Below, one piece after another: positions 43,005 to 50,507 of a stretch of DNA of 64,000 nucleotides (positions within the stretch are counted from its first letter, which is position 1; each line of letters begins with the position of its first letter). The stretch covers positions 10,702 through 74,701 of the forward strand of contig CAKPGU010000009.1 of assembly GCA_934155265.1 (NCBI GenBank). The letters run 5' to 3'. The translations under genes were made by a program, and so were the position numbers. The notes below the pieces were generated by a model, which saw only the letters and a program-made list of their open reading frames with translations, had not been told where the DNA came from and did not search any database. The DNA is from an uncultured Clostridia bacterium (GTDB lineage Bacteria; Bacillota; Clostridia; TANB77; CAG-508).

Positions 43005-43902
43005 CTGAATTAAACTCTAAGACTTTATTGGTAATAGGATGTACAAATGAAATTTTTGAACTATGTAATGCTTGTCTGCCTATTATTTTTGTTGAAGACA
43101 AGTTTTTTTCAGACACAGGTTTATCAGTATTATATGAAGAACCATATAATGTATCTCCAAGCAAAGGATGCCCAATCGCGGACATATGAACGCGAATTTG
43201 ATGTGTTCGGCCAGTTCGCAAATAGCATTTTACAATCGAAAAACATTTTGAGTTAATTTCTATTTCTTGTAGAACTTCATAGTCAGTAATTGCAGTTTGC
43301 CCACCATGGACTGAAACACATCTTTCTATTATGCTGTTTTCTTTTCTAGCAATAGGTAAATTAATTGTTCCTTTTGGATTTTCAAAATGCCCAGAAGCAA
43401 TAGCGGTGTATTCTTTTTTAAAGAGATTTGATGCCATTTGTTGAATTAGACATTCTTGGATATATTCACTTTTTGCAAAAATAATTAAACCAGAAGTATT
43501 TAAATCAAGCCTGTTAACAGGACGGATTTTACGTTTTAGTCCAATACTTTCGAAATAATATTTAACACCATTAGAAAGAGTATCTTCAAAATGTAAGACT
43601 GATGGATGTACTGCAATTCCAGCAGGTTTGTTTAAAATAAGAAGTGCTTCATCTTCGTAAACAATATCAAGTTCCATCTTTGTAGAAGTAATATTTTCAC
43701 TTTCTTCGTCAAAATCTAAATTAACTGTAATTACATCATTTTTGGAAACTGCTGAACGTGAATCAACAAATATATCATTTAAAAATACATGTTTTTCTAC
43801 AATAATTTTATGTTGCAGTCTTGCAGAAATATGAAATTCTTGTTTTAATATTTGATTTATATTTTGATATTTTTCGTCTTTTACTATATATTTTAAAATC
43901 AT
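42958..43902 (-). CDS. RluA-family pseudouridine synthase
   Basis: A 314-residue enzyme that converts uridine to pseudouridine in RNA. An S4-like N-terminus (residues 15-75) is followed by the catalytic domain with HPSVLHFEDTLSNG, the RPVNRLDLNTSGLIIFAKS block with the catalytic Asp, and LRTGRTHQIRVHMSAIGHPLLGDTLYG. The normal end is LEFNSDLP; the residues after it (about LGTLINGKIFYH) and the stop codon come from the 35-bp repeat array. The enzyme core is intact, so activity is probably kept. Confidence 0.93.
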   Translation of the reverse strand: MILKYIVKDEKYQNINQILKQEFHISARLQHKIIVEKHVFLNDIFVDSRSAVSKNDVITVNLDFDEESENITSTKMELDIVYEDEALLILNKPAGIAVHPSVLHFEDTLSNGVKYYFESIGLKRKIRPVNRLDLNTSGLIIFAKSEYIQECLIQQMASNLFKKEYTAIASGHFENPKGTINLPIARKENSIIERCVSVHGGQTAITDYEVLQEIEINSKCFSIVKCYLRTGRTHQIRVHMSAIGHPLLGDTLYGSSYNTDKPVSEKNLSSTKIIGRQALHSSKISFVHPITNKVLEFNSDLPLGTLINGKIFYH

Positions 43903-44085
43903 AATTTGGTTTCCACTTCCTAAATAAAAGTTTGCTTAATCAGCCTAATTATATCACATTTCGTTAGAGTATCAAAGTATATCTTTATTTTTCTATATAA
44001 ATATGATAAAATGTTTGCAGATTTAAATCAATTTAATCTGCAAAATGATTGAATTAAAAGAATAATTTAAGAAAAGAGAGAATTT

Positions 44086-45651
44086 ATGATAAGATTAAAA
44101 AATATAAAAATAAGAGAAAACCTAAATGAAGAGCAAGTTTTTAAAAAGGCGATATCAAAAAATAAAATAAGACCAGAAGAGGTAGAAAAATGGTATATCT
44201 ATAAAAAATCAATTGATGCTCGAAAAAAAGATGATATCTTTTATAATTATACAATAGATGTAGAATTGAAAAATAAGAAAAAAGAGACAAAATTTGAACA
44301 AGTGGAAGCAAACGAATTTCCAAAGATAAATTTAAATAGAGAAAGTAATTATCAGCCTGTAATAATTGGAGCTGGTCCAGCTGGATTGTTTGCAGGTTTG
44401 ATTATGGTTGATAATGGAATTAAACCAATTATTTTAGAGAGAGGAAAGCAAATAGAAGAAAGAATAAAAGATGTAGAAGAATTTGTCCAAAAGAGAAAAT
44501 TTAATATAGCATCAAATATACAGTTTGGAGAAGGTGGGGCTGGAACGTTTTCAGATGGAAAGCTTAATACTGGAAATTCTTCAAATTTATATACTAGGAA
44601 GGTTTTAGAAGAGTTTGTTAAGTTTGGTGCTCCAAAGGAAATTTTATATACAGCTAAGCCTCATATAGGAACAGATAATTTAAGAAATGTTGTGAAAAAT
44701 ATTAGAGAATATATAATTTCAAAAGGTGGAAAAGTTTTATTTAATGAGCAAGTTACAGATTTTGAGATTAAAGATGGTAAAATTAAAGCAGTTAAATGTT
44801 CAAAAAGAATAGAAACCGATAGTGTCATTCTTGCAATAGGACACAGTGCAAGAGATACATTTAAAAGATTATATGAACTAGGGGTTGAAATAAATCCTAA
44901 GAATTTTGCGGTAGGAGCAAGAATTGAACATTTACAAGAAAATATAAATATTGCTCAATATGGCGAAAATCCACAGTTAAAAGATTTGCCAGTGGCTGAT
45001 TATAAGCTAGTTTATCATGCTAAAAATGGAAGAACTTGTTATACATTCTGTATGTGTCCAGGTGGACAGGTCATGGCATCAAATTCAGAAGAAAATTCTA
45101 TTGTAACAAATGGTATGAGTAATTTTGCAAGAGATGGAAAAAATGCAAATAGTGCATTACTTGTAAATATAATGGTTGATGATTATTATAAAAATTCACC
45201 ACTTGATGGAATGTATTTTCAAGAAGAGCTGGAGAAAAAGGCTTTTGATTTAGGTGGGAAAAATTATAATGCACCTGCACAAATAGTTAAGGATTTTTTG
45301 GATAATAAAGAAACTGTAGAATTTGGAAAAGTGAAGCCAACATATATGCCGGGTGTAACTGGTGCAGATTTAAATAAGATTTTACCACAATTTGTATCAG
45401 AGACAATGAAAGAAGCTATAATTGAATTAGATAAAAAATTACATGGTTTTGCAGATAATGATGCAGTTTTAACTGGAGTTGAAACTAGAAGTTCTTCTCC
45501 TGTTCAAATTACAAGAAATAAGACAGATTTAAATTCTGTAAATGTTCATGGTTTATATCCTTGTGGAGAAGGTGCAGGCTATGCTGGTGGAATTATGACT
45601 GCTGCAGTTGATGGAATTAAATGTGCTATAAAAATACTCGAAAACAATTGA
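44086..45651 (+). CDS. FAD-dependent dehydrogenase (COG2509 type)
   Basis: A 521-residue flavoprotein. Residues 1-85 form a small N-terminal domain with KAISKNKI...KKSIDARKK. The FAD-binding Rossmann motif VIIGAGPAGLFAG (about residues 91-103) is followed by FGEGGAGTFSDGKLNTG, a VILAIGHSARDTF second nucleotide box, YTFCMCPGGQVMAS and the C-terminal GLYPCGEGAGYAGGIMTAAVDG. Motifs and length fit the COG2509 family of Firmicutes. The substrate is not known. Confidence 0.92.
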   Translation: MIRLKNIKIRENLNEEQVFKKAISKNKIRPEEVEKWYIYKKSIDARKKDDIFYNYTIDVELKNKKKETKFEQVEANEFPKINLNRESNYQPVIIGAGPAGLFAGLIMVDNGIKPIILERGKQIEERIKDVEEFVQKRKFNIASNIQFGEGGAGTFSDGKLNTGNSSNLYTRKVLEEFVKFGAPKEILYTAKPHIGTDNLRNVVKNIREYIISKGGKVLFNEQVTDFEIKDGKIKAVKCSKRIETDSVILAIGHSARDTFKRLYELGVEINPKNFAVGARIEHLQENINIAQYGENPQLKDLPVADYKLVYHAKNGRTCYTFCMCPGGQVMASNSEENSIVTNGMSNFARDGKNANSALLVNIMVDDYYKNSPLDGMYFQEELEKKAFDLGGKNYNAPAQIVKDFLDNKETVEFGKVKPTYMPGVTGADLNKILPQFVSETMKEAIIELDKKLHGFADNDAVLTGVETRSSSPVQITRNKTDLNSVNVHGLYPCGEGAGYAGGIMTAAVDGIKCAIKILENN

Positions 45652-45734
45652 AAACATTGACTTTAAGGCACTAATTTGGTAAAATATATACATAACCATA
45701 ATACAAAATCCAAAATATGAAAGGAAGAAAAGAT

Positions 45735-45974
45735 ATGACAAAAAGACGGTTTATGGGAATTATTATGATGATAGGAGCAATTGGAATAGGCATATATGAG
45801 GGAATATGGGATTTATTCATAAAGTCTGCTATTGACTTGATACAAACATATGATTCTTGGAAATTCCAAACAGTAACCTTTGATGTGCTTAAAATTTTAA
45901 TATTTTTTCCAATGTTAATGCTCTCAGCATATGTACTATTTAGAATAGGACAAATGCTATTCCTGGACGAGTGA
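45735..45974 (+). CDS. Small membrane protein
   Basis: A 79-residue protein. The ATG giving MTKRRF is chosen because AAAGGAAGAAAAG lies just upstream. Two membrane segments (about residues 8-25 and 50-72) are linked by a short loop. No known family is recognised. It stands alone with a clear terminator after it. Confidence 0.7.
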   Translation: MTKRRFMGIIMMIGAIGIGIYEGIWDLFIKSAIDLIQTYDSWKFQTVTFDVLKILIFFPMLMLSAYVLFRIGQMLFLDE

Positions 45975-45991
45975 AGGTATTTTGGTGTAAT

Positions 45992-46021
45992 AAAGCTATC
46001 TTTTTTTAGGATAGCTTTTTA
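45992..46021 (+). terminator. Rho-independent terminator
   Basis: AAAGCTATC / GATAGCTTT stem with a T-rich loop followed by T residues, 18 bp after the stop of the small membrane protein gene. Confidence 0.82.
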
Positions 46022-46042
46022 AGTATAAATCAGGAGAAATAA

Positions 46043-46771
46043 ATGAAAAAAATAATAATAGATAAGCGAATGCGTCAAATTGAAAAAGAAAAAATAAAAG
46101 AATTAGGATATGAAATAATTGAAATAAATAAAAGTAACAAGGTATATGAAGAAATATCATCACATGTAGATATATTTGTATGTAAAACTGAAAAAAATAT
46201 AATTATAGAACCAAGTCAATTTAATAATATCAAAGATAAATTACAAGATAAAAAGGAGCAACTAATTAAAGGAAATGATGAAATCGAAAGAAAATATCCA
46301 TATGACATAAAATACAATGTTTGTACAATAGGAAAAAAAGCTTTTCACAATTTTGAATATACTGATTCAAAATTAAAAGAAGAATTAATTAAACAAGGAT
46401 ATGAGTTGATAAACACAACACAAGGATATACAAATTGTTCAATAGCTGTAATTGATGATAATTCAGCAATTGTGACAGATAAGGGGTTATTCAAAATATT
46501 GAAAAAACATAATATTGATGTTTTATATTTAGGATATGAGCCAGACATTAAGTTGTTAAATACAGATGATTATAGTAATAGAAATGGTTTTATAGGTGGT
46601 GCAATTTCTAGACTAGGAGATAAAATAATCATTTTTGGAGATTTAAATAAAATAGATATAAATGGAGAAATAAAAGAATTTATAAATAAAAAAGGGCTTA
46701 AAATAATTGATTTCAAAGGCATTGATGTAATAGATTATGGTGGAATAATAGAAATTTTTGAAAGGGGTTAA
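46043..46771 (+). CDS. DUF6873-like GME-fold protein
   Basis: A 242-residue cytosolic protein. The order IIDKRM...LGYEIIEI, HVDIFVCK, YPYDIKYNVCTIGKKAFHNFEYTD, INTTQGYTNCSIAVIDDNSAIVTDKGL and NGFIGGAISRLGDKIIIFGDL fits the Clostridial DUF6873 family, described as having a GME (guanidine-modifying enzyme) fold; I assign this from memory. The TNCS Cys is a possible active-site residue. It lies just upstream of the Rsm22-like gene, with the stop of one and the ribosome site of the other overlapping. Confidence 0.75.
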   Translation: MKKIIIDKRMRQIEKEKIKELGYEIIEINKSNKVYEEISSHVDIFVCKTEKNIIIEPSQFNNIKDKLQDKKEQLIKGNDEIERKYPYDIKYNVCTIGKKAFHNFEYTDSKLKEELIKQGYELINTTQGYTNCSIAVIDDNSAIVTDKGLFKILKKHNIDVLYLGYEPDIKLLNTDDYSNRNGFIGGAISRLGDKIIIFGDLNKIDINGEIKEFINKKGLKIIDFKGIDVIDYGGIIEIFERG

Positions 46772-46775
46772 GAAA

Positions 46776-47726
46776 ATGGATATTCCTGAGGAATTAAAAA
46801 ATGCAATAGAAGATTTGCTAGCAAGAAATAAAACAAATGAAATAATAGAAAATGCTCAAATAATAAGTAATAGATATCGAAACAATGATGGAAAAGGAAA
46901 AAGACTTTTAACTGAACAAAATGAGGCAATATCATATGCGATATCAAGAATGCCTGCAACATATGCAGCTGTATATACAGCTGTACAGCAAACAATAGAG
47001 AATTATGATGAAAATTTGGAAACATTATTTGACATAGGTGCTGGAACTGGAGCAGCAACTTGGGCTATAAATGATTTGATAGAAATAACTGAAGCAGAAT
47101 GTTTTGAACGTGAAAGTAATATGATAAATATAGGTAAACAGCTTATGAGTAATACTGAATTGAGTAAAGTTAAATGGAAACATTTTGATGTGATACAAGA
47201 TAATATTACAGAAAAATCTGATATTGTTATAACATCATATATGATAAATGAATTACCTGAAAATGAAAAAGAAACTGTAATTGAAAAACTGTGGAATGCA
47301 ACAAATAAATTGCTTATAATTATAGAACCAGGAACTCCAGCAGGATTTAATAATATTTTGAAAGTAAGAGAAAGATTATTAAAGAATGGAGGATATATTA
47401 TTGCACCTTGTAGTCATCAAGGAGAATGTAAGATAGCAAAAGATGATTGGTGTGCATTTTATACAAGAGTTTTTAGAAGTGCTATTCACAAAAAATCAAA
47501 AAAAGGAGAACTTGGATATGAAGATGAAAAATTTTCTTATATAGCATTTTCAAAGTTACCAGTGAAAATTGATGGTAATAGGATATTAAGACATCCTCAA
47601 ATTTATAAAGGATATGTAAATGTAAAGTTGTGTACCAAAGACGGAATTCAAGAAAAAAAGTATTCTAAAAAAGATGGAGATATCTATAAAAAAGTAAGAA
47701 AACTAGATGCTGGAGAAAAGATTTAA
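46776..47726 (+). CDS. Rsm22-like small ribosomal subunit methyltransferase
   Basis: The ATG giving MDIPEEL is chosen, with AAAGGGG about 10 bases upstream inside the previous gene's end. The product has a SAM-binding motif LFDIGAGTGAATWA (about residues 85-98), ITSYMINELPE, and an APCSHQGECKIAKDDWC cluster whose Cys residues could bind an Fe-S centre or metal as in mitochondrial Rsm22. The C-terminal RILRHPQIYKGYVNVKLCTKDG block is also typical. It probably acts on the small ribosomal subunit. Confidence 0.87.
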   Translation: MDIPEELKNAIEDLLARNKTNEIIENAQIISNRYRNNDGKGKRLLTEQNEAISYAISRMPATYAAVYTAVQQTIENYDENLETLFDIGAGTGAATWAINDLIEITEAECFERESNMINIGKQLMSNTELSKVKWKHFDVIQDNITEKSDIVITSYMINELPENEKETVIEKLWNATNKLLIIIEPGTPAGFNNILKVRERLLKNGGYIIAPCSHQGECKIAKDDWCAFYTRVFRSAIHKKSKKGELGYEDEKFSYIAFSKLPVKIDGNRILRHPQIYKGYVNVKLCTKDGIQEKKYSKKDGDIYKKVRKLDAGEKI

Positions 47727-47732
47727 AGATTG

Positions 47733-47761
47733 TTGAAAAAGATTTAAAAATATGGTATTAT
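47733..47761 (+). promoter_or_regulatory. Promoter of the FGE-like gene
   Basis: TTGAAA, 17 bp, TATTAT, 63 bp upstream of the chosen ATG at 47825. Confidence 0.65.
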
Positions 47762-47824
47762 ATTAACATAATGACAAATGTCATGTTGAAACCGTTAAAA
47801 CATTTACTTAAGGAGGTACAAAGC

Positions 47825-48727
47825 ATGAAACGGTATAAGAAGTTTGTATTTGAGGCACAAGAAGGGATAAATCTTGAAGTTTCAAAGGGAGAAAATGAAG
47901 AACTTATCATTAAAGCAATGATTGGTACTGGAAAGTGTCAAAATTATCAAAATCCACCAATACCATATGGTTACAGATATGTTACAGGAGAATGGTATAG
48001 TGGTTTTGTAATTGAAAGATTATCAGACGGAAGTCAATTCGTTTGGATTCCGGTAGGGTATTTGGATGCAAATGGAACATTAGATGGAGTAGTGTTTAAT
48101 AGAAAATTTGGAAGAAGAAATTATCAAAAAGACAGATTTTCTTCAGAATTATATCATGAAACATTTAATGGTGAGCTGAAGTTACAGGCTGAAAGTGTAA
48201 AAAAACATGGAGGATTTTATTTTTCTCGTTATAATATTTCTAAAAACGAGAAGACAGGTAAACCACAGTCAGTAAAAGGTGAAAGACCTTGGACAGGCAT
48301 TAATTTTGATGAAGCTATGCAGATTTCAGCTACTATGGAAACAAGCTACGCAATAAAAAGCCATTTGATATTCGGAGCTGAATATGATTCAGTATTAGAG
48401 TGGATTATAAAATCAAAGGCTAAATCATATGAAGAGATTGCATGTGATTCTACTGATTTTGGAAATTACGATAATACATGGAAAGGTATAAAAAAGGTTG
48501 CTGAAACAGATAGTAAAAAAGAATGGCAGATTAACAATATCTGTGATTTAGCTGGTAATGTTTCTGAATTGACACAGGAACAGTTTCATGATGATTCACA
48601 GCATGTTAGACGTGGAGGTAGTTGTTTTGATGAGGGAGACAATAATCCTGTAAGTTTTCGCTTAGGAATTGAAGATATTTATAAGTTAGAAACAATGGGA
48701 TTTCGAATTGCCCTCTATATCAAGTAA
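47825..48727 (+). CDS. Formylglycine-generating-enzyme-like (SUMF1 fold) protein
   Basis: The ATG giving MKRYKK is used because AAGGAGG lies 8 bases upstream. In the 300-residue product the SUMF1-type fold shows as FVWIPVGYLD, GGFYFSRYNIS, WTGINFDEAM, HLIFGAEYDSVLEW, NNICDLAGNVSELTQE, VRRGGSCFDEG and SFRLGI...MGFRIAL. The copper-binding Cys pair of true formylglycine-generating enzymes is not evident, and no sulfatase gene is near. It may be a non-enzymatic or carbohydrate- or ligand-binding member. It has its own promoter and terminator. Confidence 0.82.
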   Translation: MKRYKKFVFEAQEGINLEVSKGENEELIIKAMIGTGKCQNYQNPPIPYGYRYVTGEWYSGFVIERLSDGSQFVWIPVGYLDANGTLDGVVFNRKFGRRNYQKDRFSSELYHETFNGELKLQAESVKKHGGFYFSRYNISKNEKTGKPQSVKGERPWTGINFDEAMQISATMETSYAIKSHLIFGAEYDSVLEWIIKSKAKSYEEIACDSTDFGNYDNTWKGIKKVAETDSKKEWQINNICDLAGNVSELTQEQFHDDSQHVRRGGSCFDEGDNNPVSFRLGIEDIYKLETMGFRIALYIK

Positions 48728-48752
48728 TTATCTGAGTAAAATGCAAACAATA

Positions 48753-48793
48753 AAAGAGAGAACTTTAAAAATTTAAAGATTCTCTCTTTTTTG
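48753..48793 (+). terminator. Rho-independent terminator
   Basis: A long stem, AAAGAGAGAACTTTAAA with TTTAAAGATTCTCTCTTT, followed by T residues, after the FGE-like gene. Confidence 0.85.
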
Positions 48794-48870
48794 GCTTTAT
48801 AGTTGATTAGACTCATCTAATATAATATAAAAAGTAAAAAAAGTTTTTACATAAAAAATATCAAAAAAAG

Positions 48871-48899
48871 CTGACAAATCAATACTTTAGTGATATAAT
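48871..48899 (+). promoter_or_regulatory. Promoter of the GatB/YqeY-type gene
   Basis: CTGACA, 17 bp, TATAAT, 22 bp upstream of the ATG. Confidence 0.75.
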
Positions 48900-48921
48900 C
48901 TTGGCTAAAGGAGGAATTTAT

Positions 48922-49365
48922 ATGTTAAAAGAAAAATTAATGGAAGATTTAAAAGAATCTATGAAAAATAAAGATGTAATAAGAAAAAATACAATTCAAA
49001 TGGTAAGAGCTGCAATATTGCAAATAGAGAAGGATAAAGGAATTGAAGTTGAAGATGATAAAATATTAGATATAATTTCAAAAGAGGTAAAAAGCAAAAA
49101 AGATGTATTAAAAGATTTTGAAAAAGCAGAAAGGCAAGATTTGATAGATCAAACAAATCAAGAAATTTCGGTACTTCAAGAATATTTACCAAAGCAATTA
49201 AGTAGAGAAGAAGTAAAAGCAGAAGTAGAAAAAATAATTGCAGAAATTGGAGCAACATCAATGAAGGATATGGGAGCAATTATGAAAGAAGCAAAAGCTA
49301 AAATGGGAGCTTCAGCAGAAGGAAAAACAATAAATGAAGTTGCAAAAGAAATAATGGGATTATAA
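48922..49365 (+). CDS. GatB/YqeY domain protein
   Basis: A 147-residue cytosolic protein. The ATG giving MLKEKLMEDLKESMKNKD follows AAAGGAGG. DVIRKNTIQMVRAAI, RQDLIDQTNQEISVLQEYLPKQL and the C-terminal IGATSMKDMGAIMKEAKAKMGASAEG are hallmarks of YqeY proteins, which resemble the tail domain of the GatB amidotransferase subunit and may bind tRNA. It shares an operon with the RdgB-type gene 17 bp downstream. Confidence 0.93.
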   Translation: MLKEKLMEDLKESMKNKDVIRKNTIQMVRAAILQIEKDKGIEVEDDKILDIISKEVKSKKDVLKDFEKAERQDLIDQTNQEISVLQEYLPKQLSREEVKAEVEKIIAEIGATSMKDMGAIMKEAKAKMGASAEGKTINEVAKEIMGL

Positions 49366-49382
49366 AGGAATGAAATATTAAT

Positions 49383-50003
49383 ATGAAAATGATATATGGA
49401 ACTTCAAATGCCAATAAAGTGAAAGATATAAAATCAATAATAGAAGCAAATGGAGAAAGATGGGAAGTAATATCTTTAAAGGATATTGGATTTTTGAGTG
49501 AAATCGAAGAAAATGGAAAAACATTTGAAGAGAATTCAGAAATAAAAGCAAGGGCTGTTAAGGAATATTGTGATAAAAATAATATAGAATATGATATTAT
49601 AACAACAGATGATGCTGGATTATGTGTTGACTGTTTAAATGGTGAACCAGGAGTTTTATCAGCAAGATATACTGGTTCACATTCAGCAAGCCAAGAAGAA
49701 ATATTAAATAAATTGCTAGAAAATATTAAGAAAACAGGAGATAAAGAGAGAAAGGCAAAATTTGTATGTGTATTAACAAGTTTTCTTAAAGATGGAACTA
49801 AAATTGTTTCAAGAGGAGAATGTCAAGGAAGAATTGCTTCAAATATCAAAAAACTTGGAGGATTAACATATTCACCTGTATTTATTCCTAATGGATATGA
49901 TGTACCAATGTCAGAATTAAATGCAGAAGAATATGAAAAAGCTCATAATCATAGAGCATTAGCATTTTTACAGTTGTTACGTGAAATGAAAAATGTCAAA
50001 TAA
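49383..50003 (+). CDS. Non-canonical purine NTP pyrophosphatase (RdgB/HAM1 family)
   Basis: A 206-residue house-cleaning enzyme that hydrolyses ITP, XTP and dITP to monophosphates. Motifs are GTSNANKVKDI at the N-terminus, ENGKTFEENSEIKARA, TTDDAGLCVDCLNGEPGVLSARYTG and the C-terminal SELNAEEYEKAHNHRALAFLQL with the substrate-contacting His and Arg. The final part (FIPNGYDVPMSEL) fits. It is complete. Confidence 0.94.
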   Translation: MKMIYGTSNANKVKDIKSIIEANGERWEVISLKDIGFLSEIEENGKTFEENSEIKARAVKEYCDKNNIEYDIITTDDAGLCVDCLNGEPGVLSARYTGSHSASQEEILNKLLENIKKTGDKERKAKFVCVLTSFLKDGTKIVSRGECQGRIASNIKKLGGLTYSPVFIPNGYDVPMSELNAEEYEKAHNHRALAFLQLLREMKNVK

Positions 50004-50094
50004 CGAAAAAGGAAAAATAGAGAGAATAAATATGAAAAAATGAGAAATAATATAACTAGCATATGAAATTTAAAAAAATTGAACCTCAGGTAGG

Positions 50095-50123
50095 TTGCAA
50101 TAGATAAAAGAATATGCTATTAT
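50095..50123 (+). promoter_or_regulatory. Promoter of 6S RNA
   Basis: TTGCAA, 17 bp, TATTAT, ending about 28 bases before the first base pair of the 6S RNA closing stem. Confidence 0.65.
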
Positions 50124-50150
50124 ATTAATAACAAAAACGAAAAGCAAAAA

Positions 50151-50368
50151 AACAATGCCCTGCATAGTACGTGTAGCACAGAATTTTTAGAACCTACAAG
50201 TTTAAAGAGGGGTCAGAACTTTGGATATGGCGTGCAAGCTTACACTTTTTGCAAATGATAATTACATTTCGAGTAGTAAGAAGCCCAGGAGTATTCAAGC
50301 AGACACCCACCTGTCGAAGACAGGTCCTTAAAAATTCAGACAACTTACGGCTAAGGCGGGGGTTGTTT
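50151..50368 (+). ncRNA. ssrS: 6S RNA (SsrS type)
   Basis: A non-coding stretch whose ends pair: AACAATGCCC at the 5' end with GGGGGTTGTT at the 3' end, followed by a T run. Inside are GTGTAGCACAGAA, GAACCTACAAG, GAGGGGTCAGAAC, GGCGTGCAAGCTTACAC, GAAGCCCAGGAGTATTC and ACACCCACCTGTC. This is the pattern of Firmicute 6S RNAs, a long helix with a large central bubble that mimics an open promoter and binds sigma-A RNA polymerase. Assigned by eye; exact ends are uncertain by a few bases. Confidence 0.75.
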
Positions 50369-50377
50369 TTTTGTGCA

Positions 50378-50432
50378 ATTGGGGACGGTTCTTTTTTGCT
50401 ATTTTGTAATTTAGTGACATGTCCAAATTAAC
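50378..50432. repeat. GGGGACGGTTCTTTTTTGC-type intergenic repeat
   Basis: The same word as in the tail of the gene ending at 36273 and, inverted, near 63900. It is followed by a GTGACATGTCC variant. It lies directly after 6S RNA. Confidence 0.7.
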
Positions 50433-50439
50433 TAAAAGA

Positions 50440-50475
50440 AAACCCTAGTAGAAAATCTACTAGGGAATTTTTGTC
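50440..50475 (-). terminator. Terminator of the flotillin gene
   Basis: CCCTAGTAG / CTACTAGGG stem with a short loop and, on the reverse strand, a TTTTCTTTT run after it; a T run on the other side makes it potentially bidirectional. Confidence 0.78.
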
Positions 50476-50507
50476 GGAAAATATATTTAATACTATATTA
50501 CTTATGT

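Noticed and set aside
47825..48727. True sulfatase-maturing formylglycine-generating enzyme
   Set aside because: The fold blocks are present, but the active-site Cys pair is not evident and no sulfatase is nearby, so only a fold-level call is made.
50249..50431. Small open reading frame of 60 codons
   Set aside because: It runs through the 6S RNA and a repeat element, has no ribosome site and reads repeat words.
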